A stretch of DNA of 49,015 bases, from the NCBI GenBank assembly GCA_024636635.1, contig JAGXGV010000004.1:1-49015 (forward strand). The letters are read 5' to 3'. This document shows positions 32,098 to 42,069 of this stretch, piece by piece (the stretch's first letter is position 1; every line of letters begins with the position of its first letter). The notes below the pieces were generated by a model. The model searched no databases and was not told the DNA's origin. It saw only the letters and a list, made by a program, of their open reading frames with translations. The DNA is from Puniceibacterium sp. GTDB taxonomy: Bacteria; Pseudomonadota; Alphaproteobacteria; Rhodobacterales; Rhodobacteraceae. The translations under genes and the position numbers were made by a program.

Positions 32098-33156
32098 TCA
32101 GCGTAGCTTGAAGGACACCTCGACCTTGATACTCTCGGTGTCGAAAAAGTCGACGGTGGACTGATTTGATCGCCATGTTGCAGACAAGACCGCGCTGTCA
32201 TTGAGTTGGAGCAGACCGCCGATTCCGATTGTGACATCCTGGCGCTGCAATCCCAGAAACGGTACTTCGGACGAACGCGACGCCGACAGGGACAGGCCGG
32301 CGATCCGGCCCTTCATGTTCCAGCGCAATTCGCTCAGAAGCGAAACATTGGCGCCTGTCCCATCAGGGGACGGTGTGCCGATACGAAGCAGCAACCGCGT
32401 CGCCATGTTTCGGGATGCCGACTCGAGGCCGAGGGAAAGAAAGCTGTCGAGCGATCCGGCGCCGAAGCCGCGACCGGCTGAAACCGTGACTTCATGCGTC
32501 CTTCCGATGGCCTCGAACAGATGCGCCATAGAGAATTCCGCTTCGCGTCGGTTGGAGTCGTTCAGATCCTGCCAGATCCTGCTCTGACGGAGGCAGAGAT
32601 CGGCGAATGTCCAGCCTGTGACGTGATTGCGCGCACAGAGCGCGGCGCGATCCTCAGTCTGCAACAGCTTGATTCCAGGCGCATAGATGCTTTCAGCCTG
32701 GTATCGTGCTTCGATGTACCGCCCCTGGCTCCAGCCCAGACGCAAGCTCCCGTCATATCCGCCGCCCAGAGCCAGCCCCCCCCGTGCCACCTGGTCCTCG
32801 TTCAACTCAAAGGTCAATCCCCCCACCTTGAGGGTTGTGTTCTCAAGACCACCGTTCAGATTCGGCACGTAGGACAATAGCGGGTAAAGCGCATGGCGCT
32901 TCAGCAGCACGGCAGTTGAGCCTTCTTCAAGATAAAAGCCCTGATCGATCAGAAGCGACTTGAGATCCTGCGCCACTCCGATGCCTGCGGCACCGGGGTC
33001 CAGCCCGCGTGCCAGGGTGAAAGTGCGCAGCCTTTCGGATCCGATCAGCCGCGCGGAGTCGCGCAAATCGTTCTGGGTCTGCTGGGCCTGCCCCGGGGCG
33101 GCTGAAAAAGCCAGTGTCAGTATCGACAGCGCGACACTGACCAGCCTAATCGGCAT
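32098..33156 (-). CDS. Outer-membrane beta-barrel protein of the cellulose operon
   Basis: The 352-aa product has a signal peptide (cleavage near GQAQQ) and a C-terminal half of alternating beta strands, ending in VEVSFKLR, like an outer-membrane barrel. Strand-like stretches include GSLRLGWSQGRYIEARYQAESIY and LSLSASRSSEVPFLG. The gene overlaps the lipoprotein gene by 11 bp. In E. coli the BcsC export protein has a periplasmic TPR part joined to a barrel; here the barrel is separate. Export of cellulose through this protein is inferred from position and fold. Confidence 0.78.
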   Translation of the reverse strand: MPIRLVSVALSILTLAFSAAPGQAQQTQNDLRDSARLIGSERLRTFTLARGLDPGAAGIGVAQDLKSLLIDQGFYLEEGSTAVLLKRHALYPLLSYVPNLNGGLENTTLKVGGLTFELNEDQVARGGLALGGGYDGSLRLGWSQGRYIEARYQAESIYAPGIKLLQTEDRAALCARNHVTGWTFADLCLRQSRIWQDLNDSNRREAEFSMAHLFEAIGRTHEVTVSAGRGFGAGSLDSFLSLGLESASRNMATRLLLRIGTPSPDGTGANVSLLSELRWNMKGRIAGLSLSASRSSEVPFLGLQRQDVTIGIGGLLQLNDSAVLSATWRSNQSTVDFFDTESIKVEVSFKLR

Positions 33157-34030
33157 TGTTCAGTTGACTGCCCCAGAACACACCATCGGCGGTGAACCGG
33201 TCGCCCGGAACGCCGACGGTGAACAGGCCAGAGGTTGTCATGTTTTCGACCAGTCGGGACAGGCCGTCAGCGTCGCCGTTCAGATTACCGCGCAGGACGC
33301 CATCCGATACAAGGGTCTCGCCTGTATCGGCGGACCGGGTCGACAGGCTGACCGGACCGCCAAACGCGCCGGTTCTGATGTTCAGGGGGATCTGGGCCGA
33401 AAGCATCTCGGTTTCGATCTCGGAACCGCCCTCTGGATTAAACGGCGTGCGCAGGTTGATCGAAACCGTTTCGGTGTCGAAGTTCACGACCATGTTTTCA
33501 AGCGTGCCCACCCCACGCTTCAATTCGCCGCCGTCGACAATGGCATAGACCTCGGCGGAGCCGCGAAAGAAGAATTCACCCTTGGCGATGAGTTTCCCGT
33601 CCGCGCCGACATTGTCGAACGGAGCCTGGTCTGCGGTCAGGCGCAGCACGCGGATCACCTTTTCGCCGCCATCAATCGCGGTTATCTCGGCAATGACCTC
33701 GATCTGCATGGTGTCGAGATACCGCTGTTCGGTCTGTGTGATCAGGTTGCGATACCCGGCCGGGCCGGTGGCATCGGCATCGTCGAATTGTGCGAGGATC
33801 GAACTGTCCTCGACCGAGTCGGCCCTGTCGATGCGGGCGCGGGAATAGCCGTTGTGCGCGGTGACATATGTCTCGATTCCCGGAGTGTCGATCTCGGTTC
33901 CTGGGGGAAGCGTTGCCCGGCCCCCGCCAATGCCTGTACAGGAAGCCAGCGCGATACAAGCGGACAGTACAAGACCAGCAAAAGCGGTGCGGTGTGATCG
34001 GAAAAGGGTCATCTCAGGGAGAGCTTGCAT
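33146..34030 (-). CDS. Lipoprotein of the cellulose operon (294 aa)
   Basis: A lipobox is seen in LVLSACIALASC, with the lipidated cysteine in ASCTG, after a basic n-region. The mature part is beta-rich with GEFFFRGSAEVYAI and FTADGVFWGSQLN, a pattern like small barrel/lipocalin-like domains of TbpB type. I do not recognise a named family. It has GGTGAG eight bases before the ATG and lies 61 bp after the TPR gene. It may be attached to the outer membrane near the barrel. Confidence 0.78.
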   Translation of the reverse strand: MQALPEMTLFRSHRTAFAGLVLSACIALASCTGIGGGRATLPPGTEIDTPGIETYVTAHNGYSRARIDRADSVEDSSILAQFDDADATGPAGYRNLITQTEQRYLDTMQIEVIAEITAIDGGEKVIRVLRLTADQAPFDNVGADGKLIAKGEFFFRGSAEVYAIVDGGELKRGVGTLENMVVNFDTETVSINLRTPFNPEGGSEIETEMLSAQIPLNIRTGAFGGPVSLSTRSADTGETLVSDGVLRGNLNGDADGLSRLVENMTTSGLFTVGVPGDRFTADGVFWGSQLNNAD

Positions 34031-34091
34031 ACAGGATTCTCACCGCTTTGCGTGTTTCCGGAGTCGCCAGGGCATTGTGCAGCGGCAGGAT

Positions 34092-35495
34092 CTAAGTACG
34101 GGCGGCGGAGTAATTCTTGAGGTTGAGGTAGGCATAGCCCCGCAGAAGCGCGAGGTCACGCGGAAGACCGTTGGTGAGTTTTTCAAGCGCATCGAGATAG
34201 TTGACCGCCTTCTGATATTCCTTGAGCTGATAGGCCTGCACGGCTCGCTGATTCAGAATGATCGCTTCGATTTCGCGGCGCTGTGTGTCGGTGTAGTTCG
34301 TCGCGGCGGCAAGCCGCGCGGCGTCTTCGGTCATGTTCAGTTTGAGGTAGGACAGGGCCAGCCCGAAGCGCGCGTCGCGTTTCACCTCCCCGCTCAGACT
34401 GCTGCGGGATGTCGCATCGAAATACGCCATCGCTTCCAGCGGGCGTTCCAGGTTGTAGGCGCACCATGCACGTTCATAGGCGATATCGATGGACCGTGGC
34501 TGTTCGGAATTGGCGAGGCAAGCGCGGTAGTTGTCAATCTGGGCCGCAGCACGCGTCGCCCCGAGCCTGCCGTCCCCGCGAGCTGGCAACCTCGACAGAC
34601 TTGGTGTGCCGGAGCCTGTATCTGCGGTGGACGGCGCGGCGCGTGGCGCGGTGTTTCGGGGCGGTGCCTGTGGCACGGGTGATTTCGGCGACCGGGCCTT
34701 TGGTGCGGGCGTGACCGGAGTCGGGCTGTTGATCCGGGCTGTCGCGGCGGGTTGCTGCGTGGTTTCACCCCGGCCGCTCAGAAGACGCTGTTCAAGTGTT
34801 TCAAAGGTATTTGCTTCGGTCAGAAACCGCGCCTTTGCGGTTTCGACCAGACTGGTCAACTGCGGGGTGTCCGCTACAGCCTCGGCTTTCTCGATGGTGG
34901 AAATGATATCCGGAACCGTGTTGCAGGTGTTGACGATCTGCCGGTATGCCGCGAGTGCGCCACTGGAATTGCCATTGCTCGCCTGTAACTCTGCCAGGCT
35001 CCAGGTGTTGTTGATCCGGTCGCAGCGCAACAGCGATGGAGTCTTAGAGGCAACGCGCACGGCTTCGGCGGCGTCCCGGGCATTCACCGCGCGGTCGAAC
35101 GCAACCTGTCCGTCGGCCAGAGCAATCTGATTGCGCAGATCGGCGGGCACCTCCCATGAGGGATAGGAGGCCGAGGTCTGCTGAAGGAGGCGCCGCGCTC
35201 CCTCGACGTCGCCGCGTGCAAGACGGGCGTATATGTCGGCGATCTCCGTTGTCGGTCCGGTCCTGAGCAGGTCCGAAAGATTGGCTGGCGGGGTCCAGCC
35301 CGGGAATTCTGATTGCAGACGCTGGATTTCAGCTTGAACAGCAGCCTGTTCATTCTGCTCGATGTAAAAGCGCAGCGCGCGCAGGTCATCGGTCCCAGGG
35401 CCGTTCTGCGCGGAAACCGGGCTGCTGAACAAAAGGCTGACGGCCAGCGTTGCAGCCAGCGTCACAAGCTGGAGAAGGTGAAGACGTGGTTTCAT
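34092..35495 (-). CDS. Periplasmic TPR protein, BcsC-like scaffold
   Basis: The 467-aa protein has a Sec signal (cleaved near SSPVSAQNG) and is otherwise mostly helical repeats: one block at about 20-230, a proline/alanine-rich linker (about 240-310), and a second block to the end (AYERAWCAYNLERPLEAMAYFD, LPRDLALLRGYAYLNLKNY). BcsC in other bacteria has such repeats in the periplasm before its barrel. ATG 35495 overlaps the bcsZ stop by ATGA and has no own ribosome site, so it depends on coupling. Identification as split BcsC is an inference. Confidence 0.82.
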   Translation of the reverse strand: MKPRLHLLQLVTLAATLAVSLLFSSPVSAQNGPGTDDLRALRFYIEQNEQAAVQAEIQRLQSEFPGWTPPANLSDLLRTGPTTEIADIYARLARGDVEGARRLLQQTSASYPSWEVPADLRNQIALADGQVAFDRAVNARDAAEAVRVASKTPSLLRCDRINNTWSLAELQASNGNSSGALAAYRQIVNTCNTVPDIISTIEKAEAVADTPQLTSLVETAKARFLTEANTFETLEQRLLSGRGETTQQPAATARINSPTPVTPAPKARSPKSPVPQAPPRNTAPRAAPSTADTGSGTPSLSRLPARGDGRLGATRAAAQIDNYRACLANSEQPRSIDIAYERAWCAYNLERPLEAMAYFDATSRSSLSGEVKRDARFGLALSYLKLNMTEDAARLAAATNYTDTQRREIEAIILNQRAVQAYQLKEYQKAVNYLDALEKLTNGLPRDLALLRGYAYLNLKNYSAART

Positions 35496-36601
35496 ATCGG
35501 CACACACTCGGGGAGGGAAAGAACCTGCGCGATCAGGGTCATGAGATGCAGAGTCGCAGGATAGTAGGGCTGACCGGAGGTCTGGAAAAACGGTATCGCG
35601 CTTCCGATTTCGGATCTCGATGCACAGCCGACCATGGCGGCGACGGCACCATAGCCGACGCTGTCGCTGGATTCCAGGACACGCCCCGTGAACCTGTCCA
35701 TCACGACAGGATAGAGCCCGGGCGGCACGGCCGCGCTGTCTTTGGCCAGACTGTAGGCCCTGGCCTGGCGTTCAACAGCGGGATGCGCGGCATTCCCTGA
35801 CCAGCTGAGGAACAGTGCCACGCGCACAGCCTCGTAACCGTTGCGGTCGGACATATCCTTGACGGGGCTGATGCCATTTTCGCCAATCTGGATCCAGTCG
35901 GGCATCAATCCCAAACTGGCAAGCTCTGCCATGATTGTCTCGCCGTCCGAGGCGCAGACGGCAAGGTTCGAGGCGCCGGTGGCACGGGCCACTTCACGCA
36001 TCGCGCGCGGCATGTAGTACGACGGATTGATGATCCGCGACCCATCCCGGTCAAAGCCCCGGGCGGCTGGCGCAAACAACAGCCGACCGGATCCGTCCGG
36101 CGCGGGCACAATGCATTTCGCAACCAGAGCCTGGGCGATCGCGCTGGCCCGGTCGAGCAATTCCGGCATAGCGTCCCGCTGGCCGCGGATCACGAGCGCC
36201 CATGCGTAGAAAAGGTCGCCGTCGCTGGCGTTATTGCTGTCGGGGACACGACCGGTCCCGTCCGGCAGCCAGCGCCAGGCCAGAAGCGCGTCGGAGCGCA
36301 CCGCAAGATTGGCTTCGGTCCATCTGTAAATGCTGTCAAAGACCGGGGCATCTGCAAAGAGCGCAGCCAGGAGCAATCCGTATCCCTGGCTTTCGGAATG
36401 GCTGGCCCCTTGCTGGAGCTGGTCGATGACGCGCCCGTTGTCATCGAGGAATGCGGCCTTCCAGGCCGCCCAGGGCGCTGCAAGAGGGTTGCGGGGTCCT
36501 GTCAGGATCTCGGCTGAAACCTGCGCTTCTGCCACCGTGACGGCAAAGGCGTGGGCAAGTCCGGCTCCCATCATGCCGCTCAAGACGCTCCTGCGGTTCA
36601 T
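35492..36601 (-). CDS. bcsZ: Endoglucanase of glycosyl hydrolase family 8
   Basis: BcsZ trims cellulose in the periplasm during synthesis. The 369-aa protein starts with a signal peptide (MNRRSVLSGMMGAG, cut after VAEAQ), twin-arginine-like. GH8 motifs are seen: HSESQGYGLLLAALFAD, with the general-acid glutamate near residue 70, and NNASDGDLFYAWAL. Later NPSYYMPRAMREVA fits the family. ATG 36601 overlaps the bcsB stop (ATGA); a longer frame to 36703 has no support. Confidence 0.93.
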   Translation of the reverse strand: MNRRSVLSGMMGAGLAHAFAVTVAEAQVSAEILTGPRNPLAAPWAAWKAAFLDDNGRVIDQLQQGASHSESQGYGLLLAALFADAPVFDSIYRWTEANLAVRSDALLAWRWLPDGTGRVPDSNNASDGDLFYAWALVIRGQRDAMPELLDRASAIAQALVAKCIVPAPDGSGRLLFAPAARGFDRDGSRIINPSYYMPRAMREVARATGASNLAVCASDGETIMAELASLGLMPDWIQIGENGISPVKDMSDRNGYEAVRVALFLSWSGNAAHPAVERQARAYSLAKDSAAVPPGLYPVVMDRFTGRVLESSDSVGYGAVAAMVGCASRSEIGSAIPFFQTSGQPYYPATLHLMTLIAQVLSLPECVPI

Positions 36602-38814
36602 CTTTTGCGTTTTCCTCTGGTTGAGATCACGAAAATCAATGCCAGCATCACAGACGATACCGTGAAGACGAACAAAATTGCGACAAAGTACAACGGCGAC
36701 CACGACGCGTAGTTGCCCGCCACGGCGCGAAAGTTGCCAAAAGTCAGGGGCTCACGCAGAACCGGAGGTGTGCTGGTGTCCTGCCAACTCTGCCATTCGC
36801 CCTCGTCCGTCAGAAGGGACAAACGTCCGCGCGGCCCGAACGGGGAAAACCGCGCTGCCGCCACAGTTTCGGAGATTTCAACCGGATCGCTGTCGGCAGA
36901 GATGACAAGCCACAGATCGTCCGGGGTCTGCGGGTCGGGCAATAGCAGCAGGGCGCGGCCATGACGTCCTTCAATCCAAGAATCGATTGGGCCGGATCCG
37001 GGTTTGGCCAGATCGACGATACCTGCGGCCACTGCGCGCGCACCCTCTTCTATCGCTTTGAGCGGAAGAAGCTGGAACATCGAGGGCGCTTCCTCGATTT
37101 CGGTCGCTGGCGTGGCAGCCATCAGGACACCTTCGAGTTGGCGCCGCGACAAACCAAGCCATTCGGTCGGAACGTTTTCGAAGTCGCCGCTACCAGAGAC
37201 GGACAAGCGCCCGCCGTCTTTCTGTGTCCGTGCCTCGATCGGCCGCAACGACGACGCCAGTGCCAGGGCCAGTTGGTCTGTCTCCTCGCGCGCGGCTCCG
37301 CTTGTGGACACTACCTGCTCAGGGCGCATTGATGTCAGCGCTCCGCGCAACCCGACGAAGGACATGTGCGGCGTGGACGGCACCAGAAGCGTCGAATCCT
37401 CCGATATTGTCAGGAATGGATTCTCGTTCGGTGGGCATGGCAGATCGACGGGGTCGCCGGGAACAAGTGTCACGAAGTTGATCTCGTTGGGGCCGGGATT
37501 GAGCAAATTCGCGGCAAACCCAATGTCGAGCGGGGCAAGAACCTCGCCGCCTCCTGTATCCAGGGGAAGCAGGCGCACCGTGGTCTCGTTGACTTTGACC
37601 AGCATGAGAGCACCTTCCGGCAGCCCTTCCGCAAAACCGTAGGTCAACCGCAAAGTGGCCTTGGCCGAGGAGAGCATGAGCCAGTCGTCGGGAAGTCGGA
37701 ACGGCAAGCGCTGTTCCGAGTAACGGTTGTAAGATTCCGTGTCCGTGAATTTCATATCCCGAAGGCTTGTCGGGACCCCTGGTTGCAGCAGCCCGATATC
37801 CGCGACGGGGGTGGCCCCAGAGGCAACGGAGTCCAGATCCGGAAAGGCCCCCGTGTCCGCTGGATCAAGCACCAGAACCAGAACCAGCGCGCCGTCGGCG
37901 CCGCGTTCCACCCGAACTGGTTCCGGCGGCCCGGCGAGCACGGTGACCCGGGCAATCGGCGGCACCGTATCGGCAATCGCATAGTGACTTTCGGGTCTCA
38001 CGATGAAAGAGCCGGTGCTTCCCACACCCGACAAACGCAGGTTGATCTGCCGGATGATCGGTTCCGACCCTTCGGGCGCGATGCGGACCGGAACACTTCC
38101 TCTGAGAGCAAGCTGCGCCGCCAAGGCTATCGAAAAACTCTCTTCACTTGTCGGGACCGAGTCCTGCGATAGGCGGACGCCGCTTTGCGAGAGGTCGAAT
38201 TCGGTCCAGATCTGGAAGGTCGCCTCGGGGCCGCAAAAGATGCGGTGGGACTGATTGACCGACACCAGGATTTCGTTGCGACCTTCAACCAGCAGGTTGC
38301 GCGGCAGTTCAACGCTTTCGAAACCTTCGAAGGCGGCAAGCGTGACCGGCGCGATCTCGGTGCCATTCACGCTGATCAGTAACTCTGACCGGCCGGGAAG
38401 CACGTTGATGCTATTGCGAAAATAAAGCGCGAAGGCCTCGACCGTGTCAGGCGCGGCGATGTCGACTGAAAGAACGGCAGTCCGTTGCTCTCCGGAAAGG
38501 CGCAGGATGCGGTCGCGACCGACACCGTCGCCCACCAACGGCAACAACAAGCTGTTCGGCGCCGATGGTGGGGTGGCCGTGGCGGCGCGTGCGTATTCGG
38601 GTACTGTCACCGGTTGGTCCGAAGCGGTGCTGGTTTCCGGTTCCTCGGGCTCCAACGTTTCGAGCAGCGGCCGCAGATCAATGATCGGGACATTCTCGTC
38701 AGAGGTCCCAGCTTGTGGCAGCTCACCAGTTTGTGCGCCCGCGAGTCCCGGCAGTAGGCCGATCAGAAAGCCGACGCAGCACAGTGTCTTTGGAACAAGC
38801 CGCGCCACGCTCAT
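36598..38814 (-). CDS. bcsB: Cellulose synthase regulatory/periplasmic subunit
   Basis: BcsB guides the glucan chain across the periplasm and activates BcsA through its C-terminal anchor. It has 738 aa with a signal peptide (LLPGLAGAQTG), two carbohydrate-binding/flavodoxin-like repeats with the LPRNLLVEGRNEILVSVNQSHRIFCGPEATF type signature, and a final membrane helix (YFVAILFVFTVSSVMLALIF) followed by GKRKR. Length and layout are standard. It overlaps bcsA and bcsZ by four bases on each side. Confidence 0.95.
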   Translation of the reverse strand: MSVARLVPKTLCCVGFLIGLLPGLAGAQTGELPQAGTSDENVPIIDLRPLLETLEPEEPETSTASDQPVTVPEYARAATATPPSAPNSLLLPLVGDGVGRDRILRLSGEQRTAVLSVDIAAPDTVEAFALYFRNSINVLPGRSELLISVNGTEIAPVTLAAFEGFESVELPRNLLVEGRNEILVSVNQSHRIFCGPEATFQIWTEFDLSQSGVRLSQDSVPTSEESFSIALAAQLALRGSVPVRIAPEGSEPIIRQINLRLSGVGSTGSFIVRPESHYAIADTVPPIARVTVLAGPPEPVRVERGADGALVLVLVLDPADTGAFPDLDSVASGATPVADIGLLQPGVPTSLRDMKFTDTESYNRYSEQRLPFRLPDDWLMLSSAKATLRLTYGFAEGLPEGALMLVKVNETTVRLLPLDTGGGEVLAPLDIGFAANLLNPGPNEINFVTLVPGDPVDLPCPPNENPFLTISEDSTLLVPSTPHMSFVGLRGALTSMRPEQVVSTSGAAREETDQLALALASSLRPIEARTQKDGGRLSVSGSGDFENVPTEWLGLSRRQLEGVLMAATPATEIEEAPSMFQLLPLKAIEEGARAVAAGIVDLAKPGSGPIDSWIEGRHGRALLLLPDPQTPDDLWLVISADSDPVEISETVAAARFSPFGPRGRLSLLTDEGEWQSWQDTSTPPVLREPLTFGNFRAVAGNYASWSPLYFVAILFVFTVSSVMLALIFVISTRGKRKR

Positions 38815-41159
38815 GATGCGCGCTCCTCGACCTGGGGCTCTGCTGCCAGGGCCCGCTTGCGTTCTTCGCGCTCATGCGCATCCAGATCCACGCCAAAGGC
38901 GAGAAGGTGCGCGGGTTTGCGCGCGACCTGCGGGGCAGACTCCATCGCGACCTTGCGTCCTGGCCAGCGGGCGAGATCGCGAATCAGCGGCGGCAGTCCA
39001 CGCACGAACAACGACCCGATGTACAGAAAACCCATGATGATGCCTTTGCCCGACTGCGTTGACGTTCGCACCCGGTACCAGTTCTCACTGTCTCCGAAGA
39101 TCAGGAAGGCCACAGCCTCCTGCACCCTTTGTGGCTGCCCGGCTTCGAACAGAAGTCCGAGAAGCGTGCCCTTCTGAGTCGTCTGGACGGACATGACGCG
39201 CGCCAGAACCGGCGCCTCTAGATGTGGCGACTCAGCGAACTTCGGCTGGAAATAGACCTTGCTGCCTTTGAGATCCGGGCCGGAGTGTCCTGACGGTTGA
39301 AACAGCAGCCGTGCGCCGGTGGTCGAGGCATCGGTGATATAAATCGGCTGTTCTGCTCTTGGTTCTGCTTTCGGACCTTCGGCCAGCCACATCCGGCCCG
39401 GCACGTTCATGTTCACCCGAGGCGAGGAACGCCGCTGCTGCTGTTCGGCAACCGCACGATAAGCGATCGAGACAAGCACAAAGTTGAATACGGCCCATCC
39501 CCCGACGACCCCCAGAACCGGCCGGTCGCCCGGATACAAGTTCCAGCGTACGATCAGCGCGATGACCCCCGCCAGCATCGCCAGCCATTGAAAGGTCAGC
39601 GGCCAGTGGATCGGAGAGATATAATCCTCGGCCAGAGTTTCGTCCTTGGCGGTGACGTTGAACTTGGCGCTCCTGGGACTGAGCACGGTTCGAAGCACCG
39701 CACCCGCCAGATAGGGAGCCTGGGCTATTTCATAGATTTCCGAGATAAGCGGCCACCGATACTTGCTGAAAAGGGCGCTTTGCACCATGAAAGAGATGGC
39801 CAGATAGCTCAGCATATAGGCCATGACTTCGGGAAAGGTCGCCACAAAGATCTCGATCCCGAAGAACAGATACACCAATGGCACATAGAGATAGGTCAGC
39901 CGGATCAGCGGAAACAGCCAGAAACTCATCGAATTGATGTAGCACAACCTTTGCGGCATGCGCAGACCCTTGCGGAACAGCGGGTTCTTCAGCATCAGCA
40001 TCTGCATCATGCCCGCCGCCCAGCGTCCGCGCTGCTGGATGAACGAGGCAAAGGTTTCCGGCTGCAAGCCGGCAATCATCGCGCGGTTGAGATAAACGCT
40101 TTTCCAGCCCGCAGAATGGATTTCAAGCGCGGTTTCGGCGTCTTCGGTAATTGTCTCACCAGCAAAGCCGCCAACGCTGTCCAGCGCGGCGCGGCGCAGC
40201 ACGGCGGCAGAACCACAGAAGAATGCCCCACCCCACCGGTCGAGCCCGCGGTGAATCTGGGAATAGAACATCTCATTTTCCGGCGGGCATTTCCGGGAAA
40301 TCCGCAAGTTCCGTTCGATCGGATCCGGGTTGATGAAAAAGTGCGGCGTCTGCACCAGGAACAGCTTCGCGTCATCCATGAAATAGCCGACGGTGCGCGC
40401 AAGGAAATCGCGGGAAGGCACGTGATCGGCATCGAAGACCACGACCAGATCACCGTTCAGATCCTCGAGTGCGGCGCTCATGTTGCCGGCCTTGGCGTTC
40501 TCATTGCGGGCCCGTGTCGAATATTTCACACCAAGATCCCGGCAGAGCTGCTGTAGATCATGTCGACGCTGCCGGGCACGCGCTGCCAGTTCCAGGTCCG
40601 AAGAGTTGCACCGCTGATCAGTGCCGCCATCGTCGCACAGCACCACCGTGCGTTTCTCTGAGGGGTAGATCATGTTCTTTGCCGCAGACAGAGTAATGCT
40701 CAGCATTTCGATGGGTTCGTTGTAGGACGGAACCAAAATGTCGACGGTGGGCAACTTGTCTGGCGCAACCTGCGGCGGAAACGGTCGCATGGTCGGATCG
40801 GCCGAGACAAACGCATTAAGCAGGAACACGAGAATCGAATAAGTCTCGACGAGCAGCAGGAGGGCAGCGACGAGGAAGGACAAAGAGAAAGACGGTTCTG
40901 GCACTGTCTCTGTCAAGCGCCAGAGCCAGTAGCGCAGGACAATCGCCGTTGACATTGCCAGCAGCAGAAACCGGGGAACCAGGTGCCGGGCAAAAGGCTT
41001 TAGAATCGCGACAACTCCAACCGCGAAGATGCCCAGAAATGCCTGGCCCGAGATCGAGGTCGGTACGCTGACCAGAACGGCGATCGGGATCAGCAGCAGC
41101 GCCCAGAGAATAAACACTGGCGCGTTCTTTGTGGCACCGCGTGATGTCAGGAATTTCAT
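38811..41159 (-). CDS. bcsA: Cellulose synthase catalytic subunit (c-di-GMP activated)
   Basis: This 782-aa membrane glycosyltransferase (GT2) polymerises glucose from UDP-glucose. The catalytic motifs are intact: DDG at 176-178, DAD at 243-245, TED at 338-340 and QRGRW at 376-380, spaced almost as in the Rhodobacter sphaeroides enzyme. There are about eight membrane helices. A PilZ domain follows with QQRRSSPRV and DASTTGARL, the c-di-GMP binding residues. The ATG at 41159 was chosen on length and family start; the frame goes on to 41300 without matching sequence. Nearby cyclase and phosphodiesterase genes probably control it through c-di-GMP. Confidence 0.96.
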   Translation of the reverse strand: MKFLTSRGATKNAPVFILWALLLIPIAVLVSVPTSISGQAFLGIFAVGVVAILKPFARHLVPRFLLLAMSTAIVLRYWLWRLTETVPEPSFSLSFLVAALLLLVETYSILVFLLNAFVSADPTMRPFPPQVAPDKLPTVDILVPSYNEPIEMLSITLSAAKNMIYPSEKRTVVLCDDGGTDQRCNSSDLELAARARQRRHDLQQLCRDLGVKYSTRARNENAKAGNMSAALEDLNGDLVVVFDADHVPSRDFLARTVGYFMDDAKLFLVQTPHFFINPDPIERNLRISRKCPPENEMFYSQIHRGLDRWGGAFFCGSAAVLRRAALDSVGGFAGETITEDAETALEIHSAGWKSVYLNRAMIAGLQPETFASFIQQRGRWAAGMMQMLMLKNPLFRKGLRMPQRLCYINSMSFWLFPLIRLTYLYVPLVYLFFGIEIFVATFPEVMAYMLSYLAISFMVQSALFSKYRWPLISEIYEIAQAPYLAGAVLRTVLSPRSAKFNVTAKDETLAEDYISPIHWPLTFQWLAMLAGVIALIVRWNLYPGDRPVLGVVGGWAVFNFVLVSIAYRAVAEQQQRRSSPRVNMNVPGRMWLAEGPKAEPRAEQPIYITDASTTGARLLFQPSGHSGPDLKGSKVYFQPKFAESPHLEAPVLARVMSVQTTQKGTLLGLLFEAGQPQRVQEAVAFLIFGDSENWYRVRTSTQSGKGIIMGFLYIGSLFVRGLPPLIRDLARWPGRKVAMESAPQVARKPAHLLAFGVDLDAHEREERKRALAAEPQVEERAS

Positions 41160-41193
41160 GACCGGGCACCGTCCTTTTGATTGTATTGCCCAA

Positions 41194-41901
41194 TCATTGC
41201 AGGGGTGCCGCAAGAGGCGAGAGCATGCGATTGCCGCCGTTCGGAGCGCTTGTGTTCGCAATTGCACCAAGGCTGATCTGCGGTTCGCGAATTGGCGCAA
41301 GCGCCTCGTCGACCGTCCCGATCACGCAGTTGCGCAGAAGCACTTCCATGGCGTTGGTGCCGCGCGGCAAGACACGGGAATTTCCCTGCATACGGCGAAA
41401 CGCGAGCACGCAGTTGACTTGGCTGCCGGCGCTGTATTCCAGCCAGAAATACGTCCCGACACCATCGGTAGCACTACGCAGACTGTTGTCGTTTACCCTG
41501 GTGAACGGCGATGGCGGACCGCCCACCCGGTCAAGGAGCCTGTCGAGCGTGAAGCGGCCCGCCGACAAGCCCTCGGGCACACGCGCGATCAGCAGTAACA
41601 GATTGTCGCCTTCCAGCGTCGTTGAATTCTCAAGGCCGATCATCTGTTCGCTTGCACCACCGACCTTGCGTTGAACCATGACCAGCGCCTTGGATGGTGT
41701 GGACCAGAGCCGGTCTAGGCGACCAAGAGAGTATTGCGTCGCGGATTTCAGAGCATCGGAACCAACGCTAAGCAGCGAGGGAGCGGAGGTGCAGGCCACC
41801 AAAGTGAGCATCATGCAAAAGCCGGATATTCTCAGCCTTCTGGAAGAAAATTCGAACTTGTTCCTCTGTGCCACAAGGTGCCCTTCAGGTAGACGCTTCA
41901 T
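41194..41901 (-). CDS. BcsN-like lipoprotein upstream of bcsA
   Basis: The 235-aa protein has a basic n-region and a lipobox (MMLTLVACTSAP). The body has SEQMIGLENSTTLEGDNLLLLIARVP and a final pair of cysteines in VNCVLAFRR and LLRNCVIGT. Its place 34 bp before bcsA and its type suggest the BcsN family of alphaproteobacterial cellulose operons, an uncertain match. The start at 41901 has no ribosome site; MM at 41814 or 41811 would give a very short signal and is also without one. Confidence 0.7.
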   Translation of the reverse strand: MKRLPEGHLVAQRNKFEFSSRRLRISGFCMMLTLVACTSAPSLLSVGSDALKSATQYSLGRLDRLWSTPSKALVMVQRKVGGASEQMIGLENSTTLEGDNLLLLIARVPEGLSAGRFTLDRLLDRVGGPPSPFTRVNDNSLRSATDGVGTYFWLEYSAGSQVNCVLAFRRMQGNSRVLPRGTNAMEVLLRNCVIGTVDEALAPIREPQISLGAIANTSAPNGGNRMLSPLAAPLQ

Positions 41902-42069
41902 TCATCTAAAGGTTGTTTACCCCATTGGGCATTTCCCGGCATCCGGCCGTTGCGTATTTAAAGATTGTTTCAGAGATCAGTTGTTTTTTTGTCGCGTGTT
42001 CAACGGCACGTTGCGCGCCGCAAGAGCAGGTTTGCTTGCAAGCATGCCTTCGCTTTGGCCACAGTCCCT

